From positions 1 to 64,000 of the forward strand of contig CACXMK010000003.1 of the NCBI GenBank assembly GCA_902768735.1: a DNA stretch of 64,000 bases, read 5' to 3'. The notes beneath the pieces were generated by a model, which saw only the letters and a list, made by a program, of their open reading frames with translations, did not search any database and was not told the DNA's origin. The translations under genes were made by a program, and so were the position numbers. Each line of letters begins with the position of its first letter. Within the stretch, counting starts at the first letter, position 1. This document shows positions 1 through 7,536 of the stretch, piece after piece. This DNA comes from an uncultured Lachnospiraceae bacterium. GTDB lineage: Bacteria > Bacillota > Clostridia > Lachnospirales > Lachnospiraceae.

Positions 1-2
1 TG

Positions 3-1085
3 TCACTTTCCGTACACGATCCGCCTGATCAGATCTTCATCGACTTTATACGGAGGAAGTTTGCACTTTGCTTCGTTTGAAGCCACTTCGCGGATCGTCT
101 CCTCAAGGATCTCCTTCGGTACGTCATCTCTTCCGCAGGTCTTCTCGTAATAGGCTTCGAGCTCGTCAATGCTCTCAAATCCCGCGATCGCAAGGATGTG
201 ACTGACATCCCGCGGATCCGCTTCCCTCAGGTATCCGGGAAGGAAATAGCCGCAGGCCTTGCCGTGTGCCATATTCGCGCTGTAAGTGAGCCTGTAGCTG
301 AGCGCGTGCGGAAGCGAGGTCGCAGTGTGTGCGATCGCCATGCCCGCTATCGCAGAAGCGTTCATCATGTTCATGAAGTCTTCCGGTACCGCTTCTCTCT
401 TTCCCAGGATCACGTCCTTACTGCGCGCCCAGATGCGGATCCCCGCTTCCGCGCACATCCTGCTGTAGTCCGTCGCTTTAGAGTGGATATAGCTCTCATA
501 CAGATGCGCAAGCGCGTCCATTGTTGTATTGGCGAGGATCCCTGCCGGGGCCTGAGCAACATACTTGCCGTCGATCAGGGCTAACTGCGCGAAGATCCTG
601 TGAGGGATAGATCCTTTTGCGTGCTTGTCATGCCGTGTCAAAACAGAGACAGCCGTCACTTCCGAACCGGTCCCCGCAGTGGTTGGGATCTCAGCGATCG
701 GGATTGTCGATGAATCCTGGGAGCCGTCGTAAAGATACGTCCAATCCTTATCGGGATGTTTGATCATAAGCGCGATCGCTTTTGCGGCGTCCATCGGAGA
801 GCCTCCGCCGATACCGATGACAAAATCAGTTCCCTCCCGGATTCCAAGTTCCGCTGCTGACATGACTGTCTCTACGGAAGGATTCTCCTCAACTTTTGCG
901 AACTCAACCCAGGAAACTCCGTATTTCTCCAGTGCGCCGGTCACATCGTAAAACGCTCCGCATCTTCTTGCGCTGCTTTTTCCTGTTACGATCAGGGCGT
1001 TCTTTCCCATTGACGCCAGTTCAGCGGCATGGCGCGTGACACAGTTTTCCTCAGCGTAGAGTTTAACAGGCATATAAAAATTCAT
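3..1085 (-). CDS. Iron-containing alcohol dehydrogenase family protein
   Basis: A complete 360-residue protein of the Fe-ADH (group III) family, expected to be a cytosolic NAD(P)H-dependent oxidoreductase acting on an alcohol or aldehyde; the substrate cannot be read from sequence. The nucleotide-binding GGGSPMD motif is near residues 93-99. The metal ligands fit FucO-type spacing: D190 and H194 in MDALAH, then H260 and H274, fourteen apart. The ATG has AAGGAG upstream and lies one base after the stop of the CBS-domain gene, so the two are probably translationally coupled as the last genes of the liv operon. An alcohol dehydrogenase in a branched-chain amino acid transport operon hints at Ehrlich-type handling of branched-chain aldehydes. 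That is inference from position only. Confidence 0.9.
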   Translation of the reverse strand: MNFYMPVKLYAEENCVTRHAAELASMGKNALIVTGKSSARRCGAFYDVTGALEKYGVSWVEFAKVEENPSVETVMSAAELGIREGTDFVIGIGGGSPMDAAKAIALMIKHPDKDWTYLYDGSQDSSTIPIAEIPTTAGTGSEVTAVSVLTRHDKHAKGSIPHRIFAQLALIDGKYVAQAPAGILANTTMDALAHLYESYIHSKATDYSRMCAEAGIRIWARSKDVILGKREAVPEDFMNMMNASAIAGMAIAHTATSLPHALSYRLTYSANMAHGKACGYFLPGYLREADPRDVSHILAIAGFESIDELEAYYEKTCGRDDVPKEILEETIREVASNEAKCKLPPYKVDEDLIRRIVYGK

Positions 1086-1086
1086 A

Positions 1087-1782
1087 TCAGCTCCTTTTTT
1101 CAGGGATCTCGTATGTCTTTACCGTGCCGAATTTGGTCGTCTGTACAATGCCGTTGAGCTTATATCCGGAATCGACGAGGATCTGTGCCATTTCTTCGAC
1201 AGGGATCTCACCGGAAGCTTTGACGACGATCTCCGCTCCGCGTCCCGGGGTATGATAGACTGCCAGAGAATCCAGATTGGCGTCGTTGTCACCAAACAGT
1301 TTCGCGATCGGCGCAAATTCGCCGGGCGCATCAGATGCCGCAAAGATAAAGCGCGTGCCCTGTTTCTTGTGGCCCAGAAGTTCAATGAACGCCTGGAAAA
1401 TATCCTTATCCGTGATGATGCCGATGACCTTGTTGTTATCGTCAACGACCGGCAGGCAGGAGATCTCGTGCTCGAGCATCGTCTGTGCCGCCACCTCCAC
1501 AAAGACATCCTGGGAGATAGTGGTGACTTTCTTGATCATGATATCCTGCACTTTGGTCTTGCTCAGCAGATAATTGAGCTCATAAATGGAGAGCGAAGTA
1601 GAATTAGCGCCGCTCTGTTCTTCCACCAGGCCGCCCGTTACGAGACCGATCAGTTTTCCCTGCTCGTCCACGACCGGAAGGCGGTGAAAATGATTCTTTC
1701 TCATGATCTCCACTGCTTTGGAGATCACGACATCTTTCGTGATGGTGTAAGGATTGTGTGTCATATGGTCCTTCACATACAT
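1087..1782 (-). CDS. AcuB-like protein with two CBS domains and a C-terminal ACT domain
   Basis: 231 residues. The first CBS domain is about residues 2-60 (HFHRLPVVD, GKLIGLVT), the second about 75-135 (ISCLPVVDD, KVIGIITDKD), and an ACT-like region about 140-200 follows. CBS pairs usually bind adenine nucleotides and ACT domains often bind amino acids, so this is probably a cytosolic ligand-sensing regulator rather than an enzyme. The start is supported by GGGAGG seven bases upstream of the ATG. It follows livF after a 96-bp gap and is followed after one base by the iron alcohol dehydrogenase gene. Streptococci also carry an acuB-like gene beside their liv operon, so the association is probably functional, for example sensing branched-chain amino acids. 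It should not be read as an acetoin-utilisation gene. Confidence 0.85.
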   Translation of the reverse strand: MYVKDHMTHNPYTITKDVVISKAVEIMRKNHFHRLPVVDEQGKLIGLVTGGLVEEQSGANSTSLSIYELNYLLSKTKVQDIMIKKVTTISQDVFVEVAAQTMLEHEISCLPVVDDNNKVIGIITDKDIFQAFIELLGHKKQGTRFIFAASDAPGEFAPIAKLFGDNDANLDSLAVYHTPGRGAEIVVKASGEIPVEEMAQILVDSGYKLNGIVQTTKFGTVKTYEIPEKRS

Positions 1783-1878
1783 ACCGGTACCTCCCTCAAA
1801 TCAAGTTTTGTCAATACCCGTTGCCGTTTTGTCAGCCTGAGCGCTGAACCGTCTGTGCTTTGACAGGCGCATAGCAGG

Positions 1879-2583
1879 TCAGCCGCCAAGATAAGCCTTC
1901 TGCACTCTCTCATCGTTTGCGAGTTCTTCCCCTGAGCCCTCCAGTGTGATCTTTCCTGTTTCCAGCACATATGCCCTGTCCGCGATCGCAAGAGCTCTTT
2001 TCGCGTTCTGCTCAACGAGGAGGATCGTCGTTCCCTTGTCGTTGATCTCCCGGATGATCCTGAATATCTCCGAGACGAGCAGCGGAGAAAGGCCCATGGA
2101 CGGCTCATCCATCAGAAGGATCGAGGGCTTGGCCATGAGTGCCCTGCCCATCGCCAGCATCTGCTGCTCTCCGCCCGAGAGCGTTCCCGCAAGCTGTGTG
2201 CGGCGCTCTTTGAGTCTTGGAAAGAGCTGGAAGACTTCTTCCATGTCATTCGCGATGCCGTCCTTATCCTTTCTAAGGTAAGCTCCGAGGTTCAGGTTCT
2301 CTTCCACGGTCTGCTGCGCGAACACTCTTCTTCCCTCGGGGACCTGAGCGAGTCCCATGCTGACGATCTTGTGGGGTGCGGTCTTTGTAAGTTCCGTACC
2401 GTCCAGCATGATACTTCCTTCCGCAGCCTTAACAAGACCGGAAATGGCATGCATTGTCGTCGTTTTGCCGGCGCCGTTCGCGCCGATCATCGTCACGATC
2501 TCGCCATCGCGCACCTCAAAGGAGATGCCCTTGATGGCTTCGATCATGCCGTATTTCACTTTTAAGTCTGTCACTTTGAGCAT
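1879..2583 (-). CDS. livF: Branched-chain amino acid ABC transporter ATP-binding protein LivF
   Basis: 234 residues, the usual length for LivF. Visible motifs are Walker A GANGAGKTT near residue 33, the signature LSGGEQQMLAMGRAL, Walker B ILLMDEP and the LivF-typical VEQNA segment in place of a canonical H-loop. It powers uptake of leucine, isoleucine and valine together with LivG at the cytoplasmic face of the membrane. The ATG follows AGGAGAGTAAGAC, and the gene begins three bases after the livG stop, in the order livK-H-M-G-F. The assignment to LivF rather than a urea transporter ATPase rests on the complete liv context. Confidence 0.95.
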   Translation of the reverse strand: MLKVTDLKVKYGMIEAIKGISFEVRDGEIVTMIGANGAGKTTTMHAISGLVKAAEGSIMLDGTELTKTAPHKIVSMGLAQVPEGRRVFAQQTVEENLNLGAYLRKDKDGIANDMEEVFQLFPRLKERRTQLAGTLSGGEQQMLAMGRALMAKPSILLMDEPSMGLSPLLVSEIFRIIREINDKGTTILLVEQNAKRALAIADRAYVLETGKITLEGSGEELANDERVQKAYLGG

Positions 2584-2586
2584 GTC

Positions 2587-3438
2587 TTACTCTCCTAAAT
2601 ATGCCTTGATCACTTCCGGGTTGGACTGGATCTCTTCCGGGGTCCCCTGCGCGAGCATCATACCGTAGTTAAGGACTGTGATCCTTTCACAGATCCCCAT
2701 GACCAGTTTCATGTCGTGCTCGATCAAGAGCACTGCGATCTTAAAATGATCCCTTACAAAGCGGATCATCCGCATCAGCTCTTCCGTTTCCTGGGGATTC
2801 ATGCCCGCCGCGGGTTCATCCAAAAGAAGGAGCTTAGGATTCGTTGCCAGCGCTCTGGCAATCTCCAGACGTCTTTGCGCGCCGTAGGGAAGGTTGCTTG
2901 CCGTTACGGACGCGTATTCATCCAGTTCAAGGAATTTCAGAAGTTCCATAGACTTCTCTTCGATCTCCCTCTCGGCGGAATAGTACTTCGGGAGGCGAAG
3001 GATCGCCGTGATCGGCGAATAGGGCTTTACATTGTGAAAGCCGGTCTTGACATTGTCCAGGACCGAGAGGTTGCCGAACAGCCGGATGTTCTGAAAGGTT
3101 CTCGCGATACCCGCCTTGTTGATGTCCACTATGCTCTTTCCCGCCGTATCTTTTCCGTCAAAAAAGATCTTTCCCCTCGTGGGTTTATACACTTTGGTCA
3201 AAAGATTGAAGACCGTCGTCTTTCCTGCTCCGTTGGGCCCGATCAGACCCACGATCTCTCCGTCATAGACCTGCAGGCTAAGGTCATTGACAGCCGTAAG
3301 ACCGCCGAAATCGATACCCAGCTCCTGAACGTCGAGGACCGGTGCTTTTCCGTTCTGTTTCGTATTCTCTGCCGCCTTTAATCTGTCAGTCTGAGCGCTC
3401 TCAGCAATCGGAAGGTTTGAAATTGGAAGCTTGGCCAC
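2587..3438 (-). CDS. livG: Branched-chain amino acid ABC transporter ATP-binding protein LivG
   Basis: LivG-type ATPase with Walker A GPNGAGKTT, a signature of the form LPYGAQRRLEIARAL, and Walker B LLLLDEP. I place the start at the GTG at 3438: the AGGAGG at 3453-3448 is eight bases from it, whereas the upstream in-frame GTG at 3447 overlaps that same Shine-Dalgarno sequence. This gives 283 residues and leaves one base after the livM stop. The protein has a non-homologous N-terminal extension of about 33 residues (MAKLPISNLPIAES onward) before the ATPase fold starts at VLDVQELG. E. coli LivG (about 255 aa) lacks it and no alternative in-frame start lies nearer the fold. The role of the extension is unknown. 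Confidence 0.93.
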   Translation of the reverse strand: MAKLPISNLPIAESAQTDRLKAAENTKQNGKAPVLDVQELGIDFGGLTAVNDLSLQVYDGEIVGLIGPNGAGKTTVFNLLTKVYKPTRGKIFFDGKDTAGKSIVDINKAGIARTFQNIRLFGNLSVLDNVKTGFHNVKPYSPITAILRLPKYYSAEREIEEKSMELLKFLELDEYASVTASNLPYGAQRRLEIARALATNPKLLLLDEPAAGMNPQETEELMRMIRFVRDHFKIAVLLIEHDMKLVMGICERITVLNYGMMLAQGTPEEIQSNPEVIKAYLGE

Positions 3439-3439
3439 T

Positions 3440-4504
3440 TTAAGCACCTCCTTTCGCCTTACCGGACGTAAAGCCCTTCACCCTGCTCTTAAGCCACTCG
3501 TTGTTGGTGACAAGCATGATCAGGATCAGTACCACCGCGTAGATCAGCATTCTGTAATCCTGCAGGGAACGCAGAAGTTCAGGCAGGATGAGCAGAACGA
3601 TCGTGGAGATGATCGTTCCTGTCATATTTCCGAGTCCGCCGAGTACGACAAAGACCAGGATCAGGATCGAAGTGTTGAAGTCAAATTTATTCGGAACAAG
3701 CGTCGCATAATTGAGTCCGTACAGTGCGCCGGCTGCCCCTGCAAGAAACGCGGAGACAACAAACGCGAGCATCTTGGTCTTTGAGATCGGGACACCTATG
3801 GATTCTGCGGCGATCCTGTTATCTCTGGCCGCCATGATCGCTCTCCCGCTTCTGGAGATCATCAGGTTGTAGATGATAATGAGCGCTATGAGGATCAATA
3901 CGATGCCGACAGTGAAATTCGCGATCTTCTGCGTACCGGTGGCGCCCATGGGGCCGTTAAGGAGCATTTTCCCGCCGGGCTGCAGTTTGAATTTGCTCTC
4001 CACAAAACTGTAGTGAAGGCCGTCCGCGTCAAAGCCGATATAGGTATTCATGAAGATGCTCTTAATGATCTGGCCGAAAGCCAGTGTAACGATCGCAAGG
4101 TAGTCGCCCTGAAGCTTTAAGACCGGAATACCGATCAGGAAGCCGAAAACCGCGGCAAGACAGGCGCCGCAGAACATTGCGATCATAAGTCTCACGACAG
4201 GTACGGTGATCGTGTTTGCCAGCATGCCGGACACGCAGATTCCGCAGAACGCGCCGACGCTCATAAAGCCGGCCTGACCGAGATTGAGCTCGCCGGAGAT
4301 ACCGACGTTCAGGTTAAGTCCCAGCGAAGCTACCACGTAACAGGTGACCGGGACCAGAAGGCTTTTGAACAAACTGGAAAGATTTCCTGTTTTCAGAAGG
4401 ATCTCAATAATGATATACGCTGCGATGACAAGGGCAAAAGAAATCAGGCGTCCTCTTTTCATCTTGTCTCCGCCCGGGGAGAATAGTTTGGATGCTGTTT
4501 TCAT
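3440..4504 (-). CDS. livM: Branched-chain amino acid ABC transporter permease LivM
   Basis: 354 residues, strongly hydrophobic, with many membrane segments of the BPD_transp_2 type. The hallmark GELNLGQAGFMSVGA lies near residues 74-88. LivM pairs with LivH to form the membrane channel for branched-chain amino acids. The start ATG is eight bases after AGGAGG. It lies thirteen bases downstream of the livH stop and its own TAA is one base before the livG GTG start, so the cluster is tightly packed and probably co-translated. Confidence 0.94.
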   Translation of the reverse strand: MKTASKLFSPGGDKMKRGRLISFALVIAAYIIIEILLKTGNLSSLFKSLLVPVTCYVVASLGLNLNVGISGELNLGQAGFMSVGAFCGICVSGMLANTITVPVVRLMIAMFCGACLAAVFGFLIGIPVLKLQGDYLAIVTLAFGQIIKSIFMNTYIGFDADGLHYSFVESKFKLQPGGKMLLNGPMGATGTQKIANFTVGIVLILIALIIIYNLMISRSGRAIMAARDNRIAAESIGVPISKTKMLAFVVSAFLAGAAGALYGLNYATLVPNKFDFNTSILILVFVVLGGLGNMTGTIISTIVLLILPELLRSLQDYRMLIYAVVLILIMLVTNNEWLKSRVKGFTSGKAKGGA

Positions 4505-4517
4505 GTTGTATTCCTCC

Positions 4518-5393
4518 TCAGACCTTGACGTTGATCTTCTTTCCGAGCAGCCCTGTGGGCTTGATCAGAAGAATGATAATAAGGACGGCAAACACGATGG
4601 CGTCCGAAAGCTGCGTCGAAATATAGGCTTTCGCGAAGATCTCAATGATCCCCAGGATCAGTCCGCCGACAAAAGCGCCGGGGATGGAGCCGATCCCGCC
4701 AAAGACGGCGGCAGTAAACGCCTTGATTCCGGGCATGGAGCCCATCGTCGGGTAGACGGACGGGTATGTGGATGCCAGAAGGACCGACGCGATCGCCGCA
4801 AGACCGGATCCGATCGCGAAAGTGATCGAAATGATCCTGTTTACATTGATCCCCATCAGCATAGACGCTCCTTTGTCCTCGGAGCAGGCGCGCATTGCGC
4901 TTCCTGTCTTGGTCTTATTGATAAACAAAGTCAGGCAGATCATGACGACAATACACGTCAGGATCGTCAGAATCGTCAGATATGAGACAGAAGCAGAACC
5001 AAGGTGAATGCTTCCTGCCGAAATGACAGAGGGAAATACTTTGCTCGAGGAAGACCAGAGGATCTGCGCGCCGTTCTGGAGGAAATAGCTCACGCCGATC
5101 GCGGTGATCAGAACAGAAAGGCTCGTTGCCTGCCGGAGCGGTTTATACGCAAGCCTCTCTATGACTACGCCGAGCGTCGTACAGACGAGCATTGCCAATA
5201 GTACCGCCACGGGAAAAGGGAATCCGAATCTTGCGAGCGCGAAAAAAGCGATATACGCGCCGATCATGATCACGTCGCCATGAGCAAAATTGAGCATCTT
5301 GGCAATGCCGTAAACCATTGTATACCCCAGCGCGATGATTGCGTAAACGCTGCCAAGTCCCAGTCCGTTGATCAAATAGGATAGAAACTGCAT
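4518..5393 (-). CDS. livH: Branched-chain amino acid ABC transporter permease LivH
   Basis: 291 residues from the chosen ATG at 5393, which follows AAAGGAAGGC; the longer frame to 5444 adds 17 residues with no supporting ribosome site and runs into an intergenic hairpin. LivH-typical motifs are present: GSVYAIIALGYTMVYG and MLNFAHGDVIMIGAY near the N terminus and GSIPGAFVGGLILG toward the C terminus. It is an inner-membrane permease partner of LivM. It is separated from livK by a hairpin that probably lets the binding protein be made in excess of the membrane components. Confidence 0.94.
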   Translation of the reverse strand: MQFLSYLINGLGLGSVYAIIALGYTMVYGIAKMLNFAHGDVIMIGAYIAFFALARFGFPFPVAVLLAMLVCTTLGVVIERLAYKPLRQATSLSVLITAIGVSYFLQNGAQILWSSSSKVFPSVISAGSIHLGSASVSYLTILTILTCIVVMICLTLFINKTKTGSAMRACSEDKGASMLMGINVNRIISITFAIGSGLAAIASVLLASTYPSVYPTMGSMPGIKAFTAAVFGGIGSIPGAFVGGLILGIIEIFAKAYISTQLSDAIVFAVLIIILLIKPTGLLGKKINVKV

Positions 5394-5431
5394 GGATGCC
5401 TTCCTTTCTGGAATCTCCGCAAATAAAACAG

Positions 5432-5458
5432 CAAGCCCGCACAAAATAGGCGGGCTTG
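5432..5458 (-). terminator. Stem-loop between livK and livH (partial terminator)
   Basis: Nine-base perfect arms CAAGCCCGC and GCGGGCTTG enclose a 9-base loop; on the minus strand the stem is followed by CTGTTTTATTTG. This is the usual arrangement in which a leaky terminator or RNA-stabilising hairpin follows the highly expressed solute-binding protein gene. Confidence 0.7.
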
Positions 5459-5508
5459 TGCCTTAATGTCAAAATAGTGTTTTGTTTACAAAATTGTTTA
5501 AGACCTTA

Positions 5509-6747
5509 TCAGTCGAGAACGCTGACATATGCGCCGTTCTGGATCACGACAGCCTTGGGAGACTTCGTGACTTCGCCGTCGGCGCTCCATGTCATCTCAG
5601 CGCCTGTCAGACCGCTGAATGTCATGGTCGTGAACTGTTCAACCATCTTAGCGCAGATCTCGTCAGAGCTCATATCAGCTGTGACGCCTGCCGCCTCGCA
5701 AGCCTGAAGGATCGCATAGACACAGTCATAAGCATCCGCTGCGAACTGGTTCGGGGTCTCTCCGCCGCACTTCTCTTTGTAAGCTTTGACGAAGTTTGCT
5801 GTCAGATCATCAGTCGCGTCAGCTGAGAAAGGAGTCAGAAGGAAGACGCCTTCCGCGAGGGATGTGTCAAAGCCTTCCAGCGTAAGGATACCGTCCATAC
5901 CGTCGACACCGAAGAAAGAAGGAGCATAGCCCATCTGGTTCGCCTGTGTCAGGATAAGGGAAGCAGGATCATAGTAGATCGGAAGGAAAACGATGTCCGC
6001 GCCGGCGTCCTTTGCCTGGCCGAGCTGAACTGTGAAGTCCTGCGCGTTTGAATCATCGAAAGTGCCTTCGCTGACGACTTCAAGGCCGATCTCAGCAGCG
6101 GTAGCTACGAATGTGTCACGGATTCCCTTGGAATAGTTGTCGTCGTTCTTGTAGATGATAGCGACCTGTGTGCCGATCGCTGCGTGATCCTTAATGTACT
6201 GCGCGCTCGCACTTCCCTGGTTGGGGTCTGTGAAGCACATCTGGAAGACGTTTCCGTAGGCGCCGGTCTTGTTGTCGGGATCCGCAAAGACTACGGACGG
6301 AGAAGATCCGGAAGGAGTGATCGCGAAGATCTTGTCTTCCGCATAAGAAGGAGCGACAGCCGCGCCGGGTGAAGAAGTAACGGTAGCGAGGGAAACCTGC
6401 ATACCCCAGTCCTTCAGAACGCCGTAAGCGGTGACAGCCTTCTCGGGATCATGAGCGTCGTCTTCGAACTTCAGCTCGAATTGCATTCCGCCCTTAGCGT
6501 TGACCTCTTCTACTGCGATCTCAGCAGCGTTCTTGACTGCCTGGCCATAGACAGCAGCGCCGCCGGTAAGAGGGCCGGAGCCACCGATCTTGATCGTGCC
6601 TGCAGCGGAAGACGCTTCGGATGTCTGTGCTGCGGGAGCGGAGCCGGAGCTGGAACTCGCGGAGCCGGAGCCGCCGCAAGCCGTCATAGCCGCAGCCATG
6701 CAGATCGTCATTGCGACCGCAATACTGGTTTTAAAAATCTTTTTCAT
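5509..6747 (-). CDS. livK: Branched-chain amino acid ABC transporter substrate-binding lipoprotein
   Basis: 412 residues starting at the ATG at 6747, preceded by GGGAGG; the longer frame adds residues with no ribosome site. A lipoprotein signal (KKIFK, hydrophobic core, lipobox MTAC) predicts lipidation at Cys24. A short Ser/Ala/Gly linker leads into a periplasmic-binding type I fold beginning IKIGGSGPLTG. It captures branched-chain amino acids outside the membrane for LivHMGF. It is the first gene of the liv operon, with its own promoter about 50 bases upstream and a hairpin behind it. Ligand preference among Leu, Ile, Val or related compounds cannot be told from sequence. Confidence 0.93.
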   Translation of the reverse strand: MKKIFKTSIAVAMTICMAAAMTACGGSGSASSSSGSAPAAQTSEASSAAGTIKIGGSGPLTGGAAVYGQAVKNAAEIAVEEVNAKGGMQFELKFEDDAHDPEKAVTAYGVLKDWGMQVSLATVTSSPGAAVAPSYAEDKIFAITPSGSSPSVVFADPDNKTGAYGNVFQMCFTDPNQGSASAQYIKDHAAIGTQVAIIYKNDDNYSKGIRDTFVATAAEIGLEVVSEGTFDDSNAQDFTVQLGQAKDAGADIVFLPIYYDPASLILTQANQMGYAPSFFGVDGMDGILTLEGFDTSLAEGVFLLTPFSADATDDLTANFVKAYKEKCGGETPNQFAADAYDCVYAILQACEAAGVTADMSSDEICAKMVEQFTTMTFSGLTGAEMTWSADGEVTKSPKAVVIQNGAYVSVLD

Positions 6748-6798
6748 GTTACGTATCCTCCCTATAAGAATATTCGGCGATTTTCCGCCAATGCACAT

Positions 6799-6827
6799 AT
6801 TATAAAATTTTCATAACTTCATTGCAA
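6799..6827 (-). promoter_or_regulatory. Promoter of the liv operon with a possible CodY site in the spacer
   Basis: On the minus strand TTGCAA (6827-6822) and a perfect TATAAT (6804-6799) are separated by 17 bases. The stretch 6820-6806 matches the CodY consensus AATTTTCWGAAAATT at 11 of 15 positions, including the whole GAAAATT half. liv genes are known CodY targets in other Firmicutes, but four mismatches in AT-rich DNA make the CodY reading tentative; the promoter itself is convincing. Confidence 0.75.
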
Positions 6828-6863
6828 TAGCGTTTCACAGTGTAGATTTCACAATTTTGAGCT

Positions 6864-7352
6864 TTACTTCTCTCCTGCTCTGTATTTTGCCGATTCACTG
6901 ATATAAAAATCCGCATCCTCCCTGATGGACGCGATCTCCTGCGGTGTGAGTTCACGTACTACTTTGGCAGGTCTTCCGAATGCAAGGGAGTTGTCGGGGA
7001 CCACCGTATTGGAAGTAAAAAGGGAGCCTGCTCCGACAATACAGTTTTTTCCGATCACAACGCCGTCCATGAGCGTTGAGCTCATGCCGATCAGGGTATT
7101 GTCCCCTATCCTGCAGCCGTGGAGAAGCGCCAGGTGCCCGACCGTAACGCCCTTTCCCAGGATCACGGGCGTATCCGGGCCGCTGTGGATCACGCAGTTG
7201 TCCTGTACGTTCGATCCCTCCCCGATCCGGATCAGCCCCCGGTCGCCCCTAAGGACAGCGTTGTACCATACGCTGCTGTTTTTTTCCAGGATCACATCTC
7301 CCATCACTTTCGCACCGTCCGCGATAAACGCGGTTTCATCGATCTTACTCAT
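6864..7352 (-). CDS. Gamma-type carbonic anhydrase family hexapeptide protein
   Basis: 162 residues from the ATG at 7352, which lies seven bases after AGGAGG; the upstream frame start is not supported. It is a left-handed beta-helix protein of the gamma-carbonic anhydrase/YrdA/PaaY family with hexapeptide repeats throughout. The three expected zinc ligands are present: H56 (CVIHSG), H73 (TVGHLA) and H78 (LLHGC), so it is likely a trimeric metal enzyme. Carbonic anhydrase activity is the family expectation, although several members have other or unproven activities. It is a single gene with an extended -10 promoter, upstream of and probably transcribed separately from liv. Confidence 0.88.
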   Translation of the reverse strand: MSKIDETAFIADGAKVMGDVILEKNSSVWYNAVLRGDRGLIRIGEGSNVQDNCVIHSGPDTPVILGKGVTVGHLALLHGCRIGDNTLIGMSSTLMDGVVIGKNCIVGAGSLFTSNTVVPDNSLAFGRPAKVVRELTPQEIASIREDADFYISESAKYRAGEK

Positions 7353-7393
7353 TATTTCTCCTCCTGTCTCCCTTTCCATCAGCATCTTGGACC

Positions 7394-7402
7394 ATTATAT
7401 CA
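7394..7402 (-). promoter_or_regulatory. Extended -10 promoter for the gamma-carbonic anhydrase gene
   Basis: Minus-strand TGATATAAT is an extended -10 element about 42 bases before the ATG. No good -35 hexamer is seen. Confidence 0.5.
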
Positions 7403-7475
7403 TTAACCTATGCGGAATCTACCGGACACAGGCTTGCAGGATACATTTTTTTCACAGATAAAAGCTTCTTCTTTC

Positions 7476-7484
7476 TGCTATAAT
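7476..7484 (+). promoter_or_regulatory. Extended -10 promoter for the zinc-ribbon/TPM gene pair
   Basis: TGCTATAAT on the plus strand is an extended -10 element about 50 bases before the ATG at 7537. It is divergent from the carbonic anhydrase promoter in the same intergenic region. No clear -35 is seen at 16-18 bases. Confidence 0.6.
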
Positions 7485-7536
7485 AGCCTATGAAAACATC
7501 ATTGTTTTGCCGGTCAGCGGCGGAAAGCGTGATATT

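Noticed and set aside
1831..1850. Dispersed repeat shared with livG at 3386
   Set aside because: Only about 15 bases are shared and one copy is coding; it is too short to call a repeat family.
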